A stretch of DNA of 64,000 nucleotides from Thermanaeromonas toyohensis ToBE. Its GTDB lineage: Bacteria; Bacillota; DSM-521; Neomoorellales; Neomoorellaceae. Made by a program: the position numbers and the translations under genes. The notes under the pieces are model-generated. The model had not been told where the DNA came from and did no database searches. It saw nothing but the letters and a program-made list of their open reading frames with translations. The stretch is taken from the NCBI RefSeq assembly GCF_900176005.1, contig NZ_LT838272.1, positions 2,995,587 through 3,059,586 on the forward strand, read 5' to 3'. Shown in pieces: positions 39,887 to 48,521 of the stretch. Each line of letters opens with the position of its first letter. The first letter of the stretch is position 1.

Positions 39887-42578
39887 CTTTTTCACCTACC
39901 CTGGCAGGGGGTATTTCACCTGGTCCAGTACCAGGTAAAGGTAAGGTAAAGGTAATGGTAAGTCCTTCCAGGTGATTGCTAGCCCAGATCCGGCCACCAT
40001 GGGCTTCCACAATTCCTTTGCAAATAGCCAGACCTAACCCCGTCCCGCCCACGGCAGGAGAAGTTGGTATCCGATAAAATTTATCAAAAATGCGTTCTAG
40101 ATCTTCGGAAGAAAGCCGGGGCCCTTTGTTGCTGACCGCAATTTCCATCCAACCATCCTTACAGCTGACAGTTAACAGTATCTCGCTACCTGGCGGAGAG
40201 TATTTTAAAGCATTATCCAGTAAATTTACCAGCACTTGTTCTATCAGTATGAAGTCAGCTTTTATCAAGGGTAAATGGGGATCCACCTTTATAGTTAAAG
40301 GCCGCGATTTTAAAGCCTCTCCTAGCCGGCTGGTAGCTACTCCTATAACATCTTCTATATCTACCCATTCCTGCCTAAGCTTAAGCAAGCCGCTTTCTAG
40401 CCGCGCCATATCTAAAAGGTTACTAACGAACCTGTTCATACGGCTAGCTTCCTGTTTTATCGTTTGCAGTAGCTCTCGACGGGTGGCGGCATCAAAAACT
40501 TTATCTCCCTCTAAGAGGCTAGTGACCGCGCCGATAATCGAGGCCAAGGGTGTACGTAAATCATGGGAAAGGGAATTAAAAAGGGCGGAGCGCAAGCGCT
40601 CTGACTCAGCTAAAAAGCGGGCTTCCTGGGCTTCCCTTTGAAGCTTAAGCCGGGTTATAGCCAAAGCCGCCAGCCCTGCAAAAGCTTCCGCTAAGCGCAA
40701 TTGCTCCGGCTGAAGGCCTTTTAAAGAGCCTTTTAAAGAAATTCCCAGCACACCTTGTACCCCTTCACCTGCCTGTAAAGGAAGATAAAGGCCCCCTGCC
40801 CCGCTCAAAGTATCTGTGCCCTGGCCGGCTTTATGGCCGTTCTTAAATACCCAAGTAGCCACTGCCCGCTCGTTTTCATCCCAAAAATTTTTTTCATAAT
40901 CCCTTGAGCTAGCGCTAATTTGCAATTTCCCCTCTTTGTCTGGTAATAATAGGGCTACAGGCCGCTCTAAAGTTTCAGCTACTTTTTGGGTAATTTTTTC
41001 TAAAACTGGCTTAAGTTCCGCCACCGCCGCTATATCACGGCTTAAAGAGTAAAGGGCAGCTAGTCTGTCCCCCCGCTCTCGGCAACTTTTTACCTCCGCC
41101 TTTAGCCGGTTAGATAAAGTGCCAGTAAATAAGGCTACTAACACAAAAATGATAAAGCTTATAATATAACGGAGATCAGAAACGGAGAAACTACCCCTAG
41201 GTGGAATAAAAAGGAAATCAAAAAGAAGAAAACTGCTTATAGCTGCTACTACGGCAGGACCCGCTCCCCATCTCACAGCGCTAAACAATACAGGTAACAA
41301 GAAAAGCATAGCTATATTTACTAAACCCAGGGAAAATTGCCACCAAACACAGAAACCAGCCACGATAAGGGAAGCACCTAAAGCCCCTATATAGGAGGTC
41401 CAAGAAAAGGGACGCGCAATTAAAGGAAAATAAAGCTTTTCTGGAGGCTGGTATTTTCCAGGGATAACATGCACGCTAATCCCTTGGCTATGGCGTATAA
41501 CTTTATCCACTACCGATCCATGGATGAGCTCCCAGAATCTTGAATGTAAGGGTTTCCCGATGACGATATGCGTAACATTCCGCTTTCTAGCCAGTTCTAA
41601 AATCTCTTCCGCTACGTCTTCCCCGGAAAGGGTTATAGTTTCAGCTCCTAACTCTTCCGCTAAGCGAAGATTCTTGGCCAACCGTTCCTTTTCTTCTTCC
41701 TGGGCGGGAAAGCGACCTGGAGTATCAACGTATACAGCTAGCCACTCCGCCTCTAACCCTTCAGCCATCCTCCGGGCCACCCTGATTAAACGAGCTGAAA
41801 AAGGGCTAGGGCTAACACAGACCATAACCCGTTCTCCTGCCGGCCAAGGCCCGGGGATGCCATGGGCCCGCATATAGGTTTCTAACTGGCGGTCTACCCT
41901 TCTGGCTGCATAGCGCAGGGCTAGCTCCCGTAAAGCATTTATGTTTCCCGGCCGGAAAAATCGCCTTAAGGCTTCTTCAGCCATCTCCGGTACATAGACT
42001 TTACCCTCTTTAAACCTTAAAATAAGCTCTTCTGGGGGCACATCTATTAGCTGAATTTCGGCTGTTTCTAATATCCGATCGGGTACGGTCTCCCGTACCC
42101 TGATACCTGTGATCTGGGCCACGATATCATTTAGGCTTTCTAAATGCTGGATGTTTAGAGTAGTATAAACATCTATCCCTGCGTTAAGTAATTCCTCTAC
42201 ATCCTGATAACGCTTGGCGTGGCGTGACCCAGGTACATTAGTGTGGGCCAATTCATCTACTAAGGCTAGGGCAGGTCGGCGGGAAAGAAGGGCATCCAGA
42301 TCCATCTCTAAAAACTCTTTACCCCGATAAATCAGGCGCCGAGGTGGTATGATAGGCAAACCCTCTAAAAGGGCTTCTGTCTCCGCCCGACCGTGGGTTT
42401 CTACCCAACCCACTACTACATCCACACCCTCTTTTAACCTCTCCTGAGCTGCTTCCAGCATAGCATAGGTTTTCCCTACCCCTGCGGCAGCCCCCAAAAA
42501 AACGGTAAGCTTCCCTCGCTCTTCTTGTTCAACGCTCTCTAAAAGAGCCTCTGGGTCCGGCCGGTGCTCCTTCTCCAT
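39876..42578 (-). CDS. kdpD: KdpD sensor histidine kinase
   Basis: 900 residues, complete: KdpD N-terminal domain with Walker A (GAAAGVGKTYAML, residues of about 29-41) and VVGWVETHGR, ALVDELAHTNVPGSRHAKRYQDVEELL; universal-stress-like domain (about 245-370); four close membrane segments (DUF4118, about 390-490); GAF domain (about 505-640); HisKA (SLSHDLRTPLASIIG) and HATPase (NLLDNALKYSPPGS, GTGLGLAI). It senses potassium or turgor, and in Firmicutes its stress-protein domain often binds c-di-AMP. Downstream of kdpC by 16 nt. Confidence 0.95.
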   Translation of the reverse strand: MEKEHRPDPEALLESVEQEERGKLTVFLGAAAGVGKTYAMLEAAQERLKEGVDVVVGWVETHGRAETEALLEGLPIIPPRRLIYRGKEFLEMDLDALLSRRPALALVDELAHTNVPGSRHAKRYQDVEELLNAGIDVYTTLNIQHLESLNDIVAQITGIRVRETVPDRILETAEIQLIDVPPEELILRFKEGKVYVPEMAEEALRRFFRPGNINALRELALRYAARRVDRQLETYMRAHGIPGPWPAGERVMVCVSPSPFSARLIRVARRMAEGLEAEWLAVYVDTPGRFPAQEEEKERLAKNLRLAEELGAETITLSGEDVAEEILELARKRNVTHIVIGKPLHSRFWELIHGSVVDKVIRHSQGISVHVIPGKYQPPEKLYFPLIARPFSWTSYIGALGASLIVAGFCVWWQFSLGLVNIAMLFLLPVLFSAVRWGAGPAVVAAISSFLLFDFLFIPPRGSFSVSDLRYIISFIIFVLVALFTGTLSNRLKAEVKSCRERGDRLAALYSLSRDIAAVAELKPVLEKITQKVAETLERPVALLLPDKEGKLQISASSRDYEKNFWDENERAVATWVFKNGHKAGQGTDTLSGAGGLYLPLQAGEGVQGVLGISLKGSLKGLQPEQLRLAEAFAGLAALAITRLKLQREAQEARFLAESERLRSALFNSLSHDLRTPLASIIGAVTSLLEGDKVFDAATRRELLQTIKQEASRMNRFVSNLLDMARLESGLLKLRQEWVDIEDVIGVATSRLGEALKSRPLTIKVDPHLPLIKADFILIEQVLVNLLDNALKYSPPGSEILLTVSCKDGWMEIAVSNKGPRLSSEDLERIFDKFYRIPTSPAVGGTGLGLAICKGIVEAHGGRIWASNHLEGLTITFTLPLPGTGPGEIPPARVGEKDGD

Positions 42579-42594
42579 ATAACCTAACCACCTT

Positions 42595-43167
42595 CTACCT
42601 TAAAGCATCCAAAGCTAGATTAAGTTTTAAAACATTCACCCGGGGTTCGCCTAAAAAACCAAACTGACGACCCTCAATATGTTGTTCCACAAGCTGTCTG
42701 ATCTTTTCTTCTGGTATTCCCCGCATCCGGGCTATCCGGGGTACTTGAAGGTAGGCAGCCTCTGGGCTTATATGGGGATCCAGGCCGCTAGCTGAAGCTG
42801 TTATCAAGTCAGCAGGCACCGTTTCATTTACTGATAATCCATTCTCCTCCCGGGTTCTTACTAGCCGTTCGGCAATAGCTTCTAACAGCTTTTTATTAGT
42901 AGGACCTAAATTAGAACCTCCCGAAGCAGTAGCATCATATCCTTCCCCTGCAACCGAAGGCCGGCCATGAAAATAACGGGGGTCTGTAAATTTTTGGCCT
43001 ATAAGCTCCGAACCCACCACCCGCCCATCCTGGTAAATTAGAGATCCTTTAGCTTGGCGGGGAAAAAGGAGATAAGCCAGACCTGTGGTGGCTAGGGGAT
43101 ATATAAAACCTAAAAACAGTGTCATGGTAAGAAGCATTATGATCGAAGTTAAAACTATCCTCTTCAT
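42595..43167 (-). CDS. kdpC: KdpC subunit of potassium-transporting ATPase
   Basis: 190 residues with one N-terminal membrane segment (about 8-30) and the KdpC domain: [80 protein letters not shown]. KdpC stabilises the complex between KdpA and KdpB. Full length. Confidence 0.95.
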   Translation of the reverse strand: MKRIVLTSIIMLLTMTLFLGFIYPLATTGLAYLLFPRQAKGSLIYQDGRVVGSELIGQKFTDPRYFHGRPSVAGEGYDATASGGSNLGPTNKKLLEAIAERLVRTREENGLSVNETVPADLITASASGLDPHISPEAAYLQVPRIARMRGIPEEKIRQLVEQHIEGRQFGFLGEPRVNVLKLNLALDALR

Positions 43168-43207
43168 AAAATAATATCCCTTCCCTAAAGCTTAAGCTTA
43201 GTATTCT

Positions 43208-45271
43208 TTACACCAGGCCTAAAACGACTAAGAACAAGTCGATAAGTTTTATACCTATAAACGGGGCTATTAAACCGCCTAAGCCGTATATTAAAAGATT
43301 TTGCCTAAGGATAGCGTTGGCTCCTAACGGCCGGTAGGCAACCCCCCGGAGGGCTAAAGGGATCAGGGCTATTATAATCAAGGCGTTAAAGATGACCGCG
43401 GAAAGAATAGCGCTAGCAGGAGTAGCCAGTCCCATTATGTTTAAAGCTTTAAGCTCGGGATAAGTAGTGGCAAACAGGGCCGGGATAATAGCAAAATACT
43501 TGGCTACATCATTAGCTACGCTAAAGGTAGTCAAAGCGCCCCGTGTCATCAAGAGCTGTTTGCCTATTTCCACGATCTCTAAGAGTTTAGTGGGATTGCT
43601 GTCCAAATCCACCATATTGCCCGCCTCTTTGGCTGCCTGGGTCCCGGTATTCATGGCCACTCCTACGTCAGCCTGAGCCAAAGCTGGGGCATCATTAGTC
43701 CCATCACCGGTCATAGCCACCATATGTCCCTTGGCCTGGTACTCGCGGATGAGTTTTAGCTTGGCCTCCGGGGTAGCTTCAGCCAGGAAATCGTCCACCC
43801 CTGCTTCCGCGGCTATGGCCGCTGCTGTCAAAGGGTTATCCCCCGTAATCATTACTGTTTTAATACCCATGCGGCGTAGCTGGGCGAAGCGCTCTTTGAT
43901 GCCTCCCTTGACTACATCCTTAAGGTAAATAACCCCTAATACCTTTGCCCCTTCAGCCACTACCAAGGGGGTCCCTCCTTCCCGGGCCACCTTTTCTACT
44001 GTAGCCTTGACCTCTTCGGGTAAGGCACCTCCCTGTTTTTGAACATAAGCCTCAATGGCATCCACTGCTCCTTTGCGTATTTCCCTTCCCTCTATATTTA
44101 CACCGCTCATGCGAGTATGGGCGCTAAAGGGGACGAAAGTGGCTCTTAAACTACTCAAATCCCTTTCCCTAAGGTTAAATTTATTTTTAGCCAGCACGAC
44201 AATACTCCTACCTTCTGGCGTCTCATCAGCCAAAGAAGCTAGCTGGGCTGCATCTGCGAGCACTTCTTCGGATACTCCAGGAGCTGGAATAAAGGAAGTG
44301 GCCATACGATTGCCCAGGGTAATAGTTCCCGTCTTATCTAAAAGTAACACATCCACATCGCCAGCTGCTTCTACAGCCCGACCAGACATGGCCAATACAT
44401 TGCGTTTAAGTAGTCTATCCATACCCGCGATCCCTATGGCGCTTAAAAGTCCCCCGATAGTGGTGGGGATAAGGCATACCAACAAAGCGATTAAAACGGG
44501 TATGGATGCCCAGGTACCTGAGTAAAGGGCAAAGGCTTCCAGAGTAGCTACCGCCAGTAGAAAAATGATAGTCAAAGCTACCAGCAATATGGTCAAAGCG
44601 ATCTCATTAGGCGTCTTTTGCCTCTTAGCCCCTTCCACTAGACTTATCATCCGGTCTAAAAAAGTTTCTCCTGGATTGGCCGTTATGCGTACCTTGATCC
44701 AGTCTGAGAGAACTCGCGTTCCTCCCGTTACAGAGCTACGGTCTCCTCCCGATTCCCTAATAACTGGAGCCGACTCTCCCGTAACCGCGCTCTCATCTAC
44801 AGAGGCGATCCCCTCAATTACCTCCCCGTCACCCGGGATAATATCTCCAGCTTCTACCAGAACAATATCGCCCTTGCGCAGCTCTGAAGCAGGTATCTTT
44901 TTTATCTGGCCATCGACCAGTTTCTTGGCCACTGTCTCCTTCCTTGTGCGACGTAAGGCGGCAGCTTGGGCCTTACCCCGGCCTTCAGCCAAAGCCTCTG
45001 CAAAATTAGCAAAAAGAACAGTCAGCCAAAGCCATAAGGTGAGTTGTAAATTGAGATTTATGGCTTCTTTCATCCCCGCTAGCAGATCACGGAAAGTAAA
45101 AAAAGTAGTAAGCAAAGCCCCGATTTCTACTACAAACATTACTGGGTTGCGCCACTGAAAGCGGGGATTAAGCTTAAGAAAAGCATCTTTAGCAGCCGGT
45201 AATAAAGAAGCGCGCATTAAACTTGCCCTAGATTTAGCCAGGCGATTAGATAAGTCGTCTTCCCGCAGCAT
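43208..45271 (-). CDS. kdpB: KdpB P-type ATPase subunit
   Basis: 687 residues. P-type ATPase motifs: TGES (actuator, VTGESAPV), phosphorylation site [11 protein letters not shown] (about residue 315), nucleotide-binding [11 protein letters not shown], and [21 protein letters not shown]. Seven membrane segments. It hydrolyses ATP to drive potassium uptake through KdpA. Complete and in operon order F-A-B-C-D-E. Confidence 0.97.
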   Translation of the reverse strand: MLREDDLSNRLAKSRASLMRASLLPAAKDAFLKLNPRFQWRNPVMFVVEIGALLTTFFTFRDLLAGMKEAINLNLQLTLWLWLTVLFANFAEALAEGRGKAQAAALRRTRKETVAKKLVDGQIKKIPASELRKGDIVLVEAGDIIPGDGEVIEGIASVDESAVTGESAPVIRESGGDRSSVTGGTRVLSDWIKVRITANPGETFLDRMISLVEGAKRQKTPNEIALTILLVALTIIFLLAVATLEAFALYSGTWASIPVLIALLVCLIPTTIGGLLSAIGIAGMDRLLKRNVLAMSGRAVEAAGDVDVLLLDKTGTITLGNRMATSFIPAPGVSEEVLADAAQLASLADETPEGRSIVVLAKNKFNLRERDLSSLRATFVPFSAHTRMSGVNIEGREIRKGAVDAIEAYVQKQGGALPEEVKATVEKVAREGGTPLVVAEGAKVLGVIYLKDVVKGGIKERFAQLRRMGIKTVMITGDNPLTAAAIAAEAGVDDFLAEATPEAKLKLIREYQAKGHMVAMTGDGTNDAPALAQADVGVAMNTGTQAAKEAGNMVDLDSNPTKLLEIVEIGKQLLMTRGALTTFSVANDVAKYFAIIPALFATTYPELKALNIMGLATPASAILSAVIFNALIIIALIPLALRGVAYRPLGANAILRQNLLIYGLGGLIAPFIGIKLIDLFLVVLGLV

Positions 45272-45301
45272 ATAAGCCTAAATTCCCTCCTTCTGGCCAC
45301 T

Positions 45302-47005
45302 TTAAAAAGTTTTACCCCTTAACATTAAAAGATGCTCTACTATAGGACCCAGGGCCAGGGCAGGGAAAAAGGTTAAAGCCCCCACAATAAGCACTACTAT
45401 AGCGAGTAGAAAAACAAAAAGGGGAGTGGTAGTTTGGAAAGTACCTGGCCCCGGCGGTATAGTCTTTTTAGCCGCCAGGCTCCCAGCTATAGCCAAAGCA
45501 GGCAGGATAACCCCAAAACGTCCTATAAGCATAGTAATACCTAAGGTTATATTGTAAAAAAGGGTATTAGCATTTAGCCCCGCAAAGGCGCTGCCGTTAT
45601 TCCCAGCGCTTGAGGAAAAGGCATATAGGATTTCGCTTAAGCCATGGGGCCCTGAATTTAAAAGGGAAGAAGTCCCTGCTTGAGTTATTGCCGCTACAGC
45701 ACTACCTAAGAGTATGGCGGCCGCAGGGATGAGCACAGCTAGGGTGGCCATTTTCATTTCCCAAGCTTCAATTTTTTTACCCAAGTATTCTGGTGTGCGG
45801 CCCACCATAAGTCCCACAATAAACACCGTAAGGAGGACAAAAATTAGCATCCCATAAAGCCCTGCCCCTGCTCCTCCAAAAATAACTTCTCCCACCATCA
45901 TCTGAAGTAGAAGAATAAACCCTCCTAAGGGGGTAAAACTATCGTGCATAGAATTAACAGCCCCACAAGCCACAGCAGTGGTTATAGTCGCAAATAGAGA
46001 AGATTGGGCTAAACCGAATCTTACTTCTTTACCTTCCAGGGCCGTAGGAGAACTTACCCCTAAAGCTTTAATGAGGGGGTTACCATAATATTCGCTGGCG
46101 TAAACTATACTTAAGCCCAAAACAAAGAGCAAAAACATAGCGGCCAGAATAGCTATTCCCTGGCGGCGATCCCCTACTAACCGGCCAAAGGTTATAGGCA
46201 AGGCAGCGGGAATGACCTGCATGGCTAACATTTCTAGCAGATTAGTAAAAGGCGTGGGATTTTCATAGGGGTGGGCTGAATTGGCGCCAAAAAATCCCCC
46301 TCCATTGGTACCCAAAAGTTTAATGGCCTCCTGGGAAGCCACTGGCCCCATAGCCAGGGTCTGTTCTCTCCCTTCTAGGGTGGTAACTTTTAAATAGGGG
46401 CTTAAGTTTTGGATAACACCTTGGGAAACCAGGACTAAAGCTAGGAGCAGGGAAAGGGGTAATAACACCCAAAGGGTAGCCCGGGTAAGATCTACCCAGA
46501 AGTTGCCTAAAAAGCTAGTCTCCCGCCGGATAAAGCCCCGGGTTAAAGCTAAAGCTACTGCGATACCCGTAGCAGCCGATAAAAAATTTTGCACAGTCAA
46601 GGCAACCATCTGGGTGAAGTAGCTCATGGTCCTTTCGCCAGCATAGGCCTGCCAGTTAGTATTGGTCATGAAACTTGCTGCCGTATTGAAAGCCAAATCT
46701 TGCGGTACAGCGCCAAAATGCTGGGGGTTAAAGGGCAGTATCCCTTGAAAACGCTGAATCAGGTAAACAACAAGCATCCCTAAGAAGTTAAAAATTAAAA
46801 GTGATAGCGCGTACTCGCGCCACCCCATTTCCTTTTTAGCATCAACCCGGGCTAGGTGGTAAAAAATTTCCTCCAGTGGCTTCAAGACTGGATCTAGAAG
46901 CGTCCTCTCTCCCTTAAAAACCCGGGCCATGTAATGACCTAGGGGGACAGCCAAAAGTACAAGTACCAGTAGATAAAAGCCCATCTGAAGTAAGTCAAAA
47001 CGCAA
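45302..47005 (-). CDS. kdpA: KdpA potassium-binding channel subunit
   Basis: About 567 residues, ten membrane segments, with the four selectivity-filter-type loops (for example FMTNTNWQAY, LGTNGGGFFGANSAHP, CGAVNSMHDSFTPLGG, GNNGSAFAGL). The open frame extends to 47251 over kdpF and the promoter, which is an artefact. A TTG at 47005 with GGGGTG 8 nt upstream, or the ATG at 46984, are the realistic starts; TTG is preferred because it starts 21 nt after the kdpF stop. Membrane potassium uptake. Confidence 0.93.
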   Translation of the reverse strand: MRFDLLQMGFYLLVLVLLAVPLGHYMARVFKGERTLLDPVLKPLEEIFYHLARVDAKKEMGWREYALSLLIFNFLGMLVVYLIQRFQGILPFNPQHFGAVPQDLAFNTAASFMTNTNWQAYAGERTMSYFTQMVALTVQNFLSAATGIAVALALTRGFIRRETSFLGNFWVDLTRATLWVLLPLSLLLALVLVSQGVIQNLSPYLKVTTLEGREQTLAMGPVASQEAIKLLGTNGGGFFGANSAHPYENPTPFTNLLEMLAMQVIPAALPITFGRLVGDRRQGIAILAAMFLLFVLGLSIVYASEYYGNPLIKALGVSSPTALEGKEVRFGLAQSSLFATITTAVACGAVNSMHDSFTPLGGFILLLQMMVGEVIFGGAGAGLYGMLIFVLLTVFIVGLMVGRTPEYLGKKIEAWEMKMATLAVLIPAAAILLGSAVAAITQAGTSSLLNSGPHGLSEILYAFSSSAGNNGSAFAGLNANTLFYNITLGITMLIGRFGVILPALAIAGSLAAKKTIPPGPGTFQTTTPLFVFLLAIVVLIVGALTFFPALALGPIVEHLLMLRGKTF

Positions 47006-47025
47006 GCCTAATACACCCCACTTCT

Positions 47026-47112
47026 TTATAGTTCTTCTGCCTTCATTAAGGTGTAGAGTAGATAAATAAGAAGGCCTATAGAAACTACGGCCCCCAGGAG
47101 AATATCTAACAT
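47026..47112 (-). CDS. kdpF: KdpF small membrane subunit
   Basis: A 28-residue single-span peptide (LDILLGAVVSIGLLIYLLYT in the membrane, then LMKAEEL) directly before kdpA. Length, position and composition are those of KdpF, which stabilises the Kdp complex. Start ATG 47112; RBS region AGGGGGACG. Confidence 0.88.
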   Translation of the reverse strand: MLDILLGAVVSIGLLIYLLYTLMKAEEL

Positions 47113-47153
47113 ATATCGTCCCCCTATAAGTTGTTTTTCTGAAACTGATATGA

Positions 47154-47181
47154 ATTATACCCTTAGGTCGCCTAAATCTAA
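47154..47181 (-). promoter_or_regulatory. Promoter of kdpFABCDE with a dyad in the spacer
   Basis: Minus strand TTAGAT, 16 nt, TATAAT (47154-47159). The spacer contains TTAGG-CGA-CCTAA (47163-47175), a perfect 5-bp dyad that could be a KdpE or other regulator site. Confidence 0.55.
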
Positions 47182-47216
47182 GATCAAAAATAGAACGGGA
47201 AGGGTAAAAAAAGCAT

Positions 47217-47242
47217 AAAAAAATCCTCCCTACCCGGGAGGA
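47217..47242 (-). terminator. Terminator of the Hdr-like operon, containing the last stop codon
   Basis: Minus strand TCCTCCC/GGGAGGA perfect 7-bp stem (47224-47242), loop of 5, followed by TTTTTTT. The TAG stop of the FAD oxidoreductase gene (47230) lies at the loop. Confidence 0.85.
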
Positions 47243-48489
47243 ACACAGCATAGCGTTTCTTCAACTGGAGGTAAATTCAATATAGCTCTGCCTTCTTCCA
47301 TAAGGGTAACCCAGGAGTTCATGGCCTCTCGTACCGATATAATATTACTTCCTTTTATCTGCACCCCTAAGATAGCCCCTGTATCCCTGGCATAAATCAT
47401 CCTTACTACTGGACTTCCTGGATAAGTATTAAGCTTTATATCAACTCTTCCGGCTTCTATACCCAAGGAGGCCGCCTTAAGCCAAGTTAACCCTGCACTT
47501 CCTAAGGCAAGCCCCCCTATAGCAAGCAACAGCTTATCTATCCTTATTTTTCTTGTCTTCTTAGGGCCATATAAGTTAGCCGCTGCTACTCGTGCCTCGT
47601 GGCCCGCCATACTTGCCCTTCTTATGTATGAACTGTCAGTGTCAAAAAAGAAAGGCTTGGAGGCACAATCCCCTACAGCAAAGACATCTTCTTTACTAGT
47701 GCGCAAGTATTCGTCTACTTTTATGCCTCCTTCTCCGATCTCTATACCCGCTCGGAAGGCCAGGTCTATGTTGGGTACTAATCCAATAGCTAAAACTACT
47801 ACTTCCGCCTTAAGGAGTTCTCCTGTGGAGATCCGGACTGATTGGACCTGCTCTTTCCCGTAAAACTCTTCGATAGTAGCACAGTTAATTACTTTTATAC
47901 CTTGGGACATCAACCTTTCTTCAATTAAAGAACAGAGATCTTCATCGAACATAGAGGAGAGACAATGGGGCTCTCGCTCTACCACAGTTACCCGCAAGCC
48001 TCGTAAACTGCAAGCTTCGGCCAGTTGTAAACCAGAAATCCCCCCGCCAAGGATAACAATATCTTGTGCCTGGTCCAAAGCGTTTATAAGTTCTCTTAAG
48101 TAGGCAAGGTGTTTTTTTAGGGTATATATACCTCTTAGGTGATGGCCTTTTACAGGCCAAGGGGCGGGGTGACTACCTGTAGCTAGGATTAATTTATCGT
48201 AATATAGCTGGGTAGAATCTATAAAAGACACCCATTTACCCTGCGGTTCTATCTCTTTTATCTCCTCTATTAATATTTCAATACCATTGTCCAGGAGAGA
48301 AAAGTCGTGCATTAAATTTTTCTTTAATTCACCCCTACCACAGGCATAGGCCAATCCCCAGGGTAAAAGGGGTATTCTCTCCTTACGCACAAGGGTAACT
48401 TTCCGGGAAGGAAAGTAGCCTCTGGCAGCCATAGCTGCCGTATAGCCTGCTAGGCCACCACCTATAATAAGAATATCTGTCCTTTTCAT
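47230..48489 (-). CDS. FAD/NAD(P)-dependent pyridine nucleotide-disulfide oxidoreductase
   Basis: About 419 residues. FAD loop ILIIGGGLAGYTAAMAA at the N-terminus, NAD(P) loop IVILGGGISGLQLAEA in the middle, second FAD motif EDVFAVGDCA. No redox-active disulfide Cys pair is visible, so it is likely a ferredoxin- or NADH-type oxidoreductase or coenzyme A-like branch rather than a thioredoxin reductase. The open frame reaches 48660, but ATG 48489 follows GGAGGG at 8 nt and starts the FAD domain. Last gene of the CCG-protein/HdrA operon; it may provide the NAD(P)H link of the complex. Confidence 0.88.
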   Translation of the reverse strand: MKRTDILIIGGGLAGYTAAMAARGYFPSRKVTLVRKERIPLLPWGLAYACGRGELKKNLMHDFSLLDNGIEILIEEIKEIEPQGKWVSFIDSTQLYYDKLILATGSHPAPWPVKGHHLRGIYTLKKHLAYLRELINALDQAQDIVILGGGISGLQLAEACSLRGLRVTVVEREPHCLSSMFDEDLCSLIEERLMSQGIKVINCATIEEFYGKEQVQSVRISTGELLKAEVVVLAIGLVPNIDLAFRAGIEIGEGGIKVDEYLRTSKEDVFAVGDCASKPFFFDTDSSYIRRASMAGHEARVAAANLYGPKKTRKIRIDKLLLAIGGLALGSAGLTWLKAASLGIEAGRVDIKLNTYPGSPVVRMIYARDTGAILGVQIKGSNIISVREAMNSWVTLMEEGRAILNLPPVEETLCCVPPG

Positions 48490-48521
48490 TCCAGCCGCCC
48501 TCCAAAAGGTGTCTTTTAAAC

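Noticed and set aside
40090-40641. Long open frame on the strand opposite kdpD (about 183 codons), and similar ones opposite kdpB, the MinD-type ATPases and PTS IIC
   Set aside because: They are Ser/Arg/Pro-rich, lack ribosome sites and known motifs, and lie wholly within well-supported genes; typical shadows of coding sequence.
46985-47251. N-terminal extension of KdpA
   Set aside because: It crosses kdpF and the promoter; KdpA proteins begin near the chosen start.
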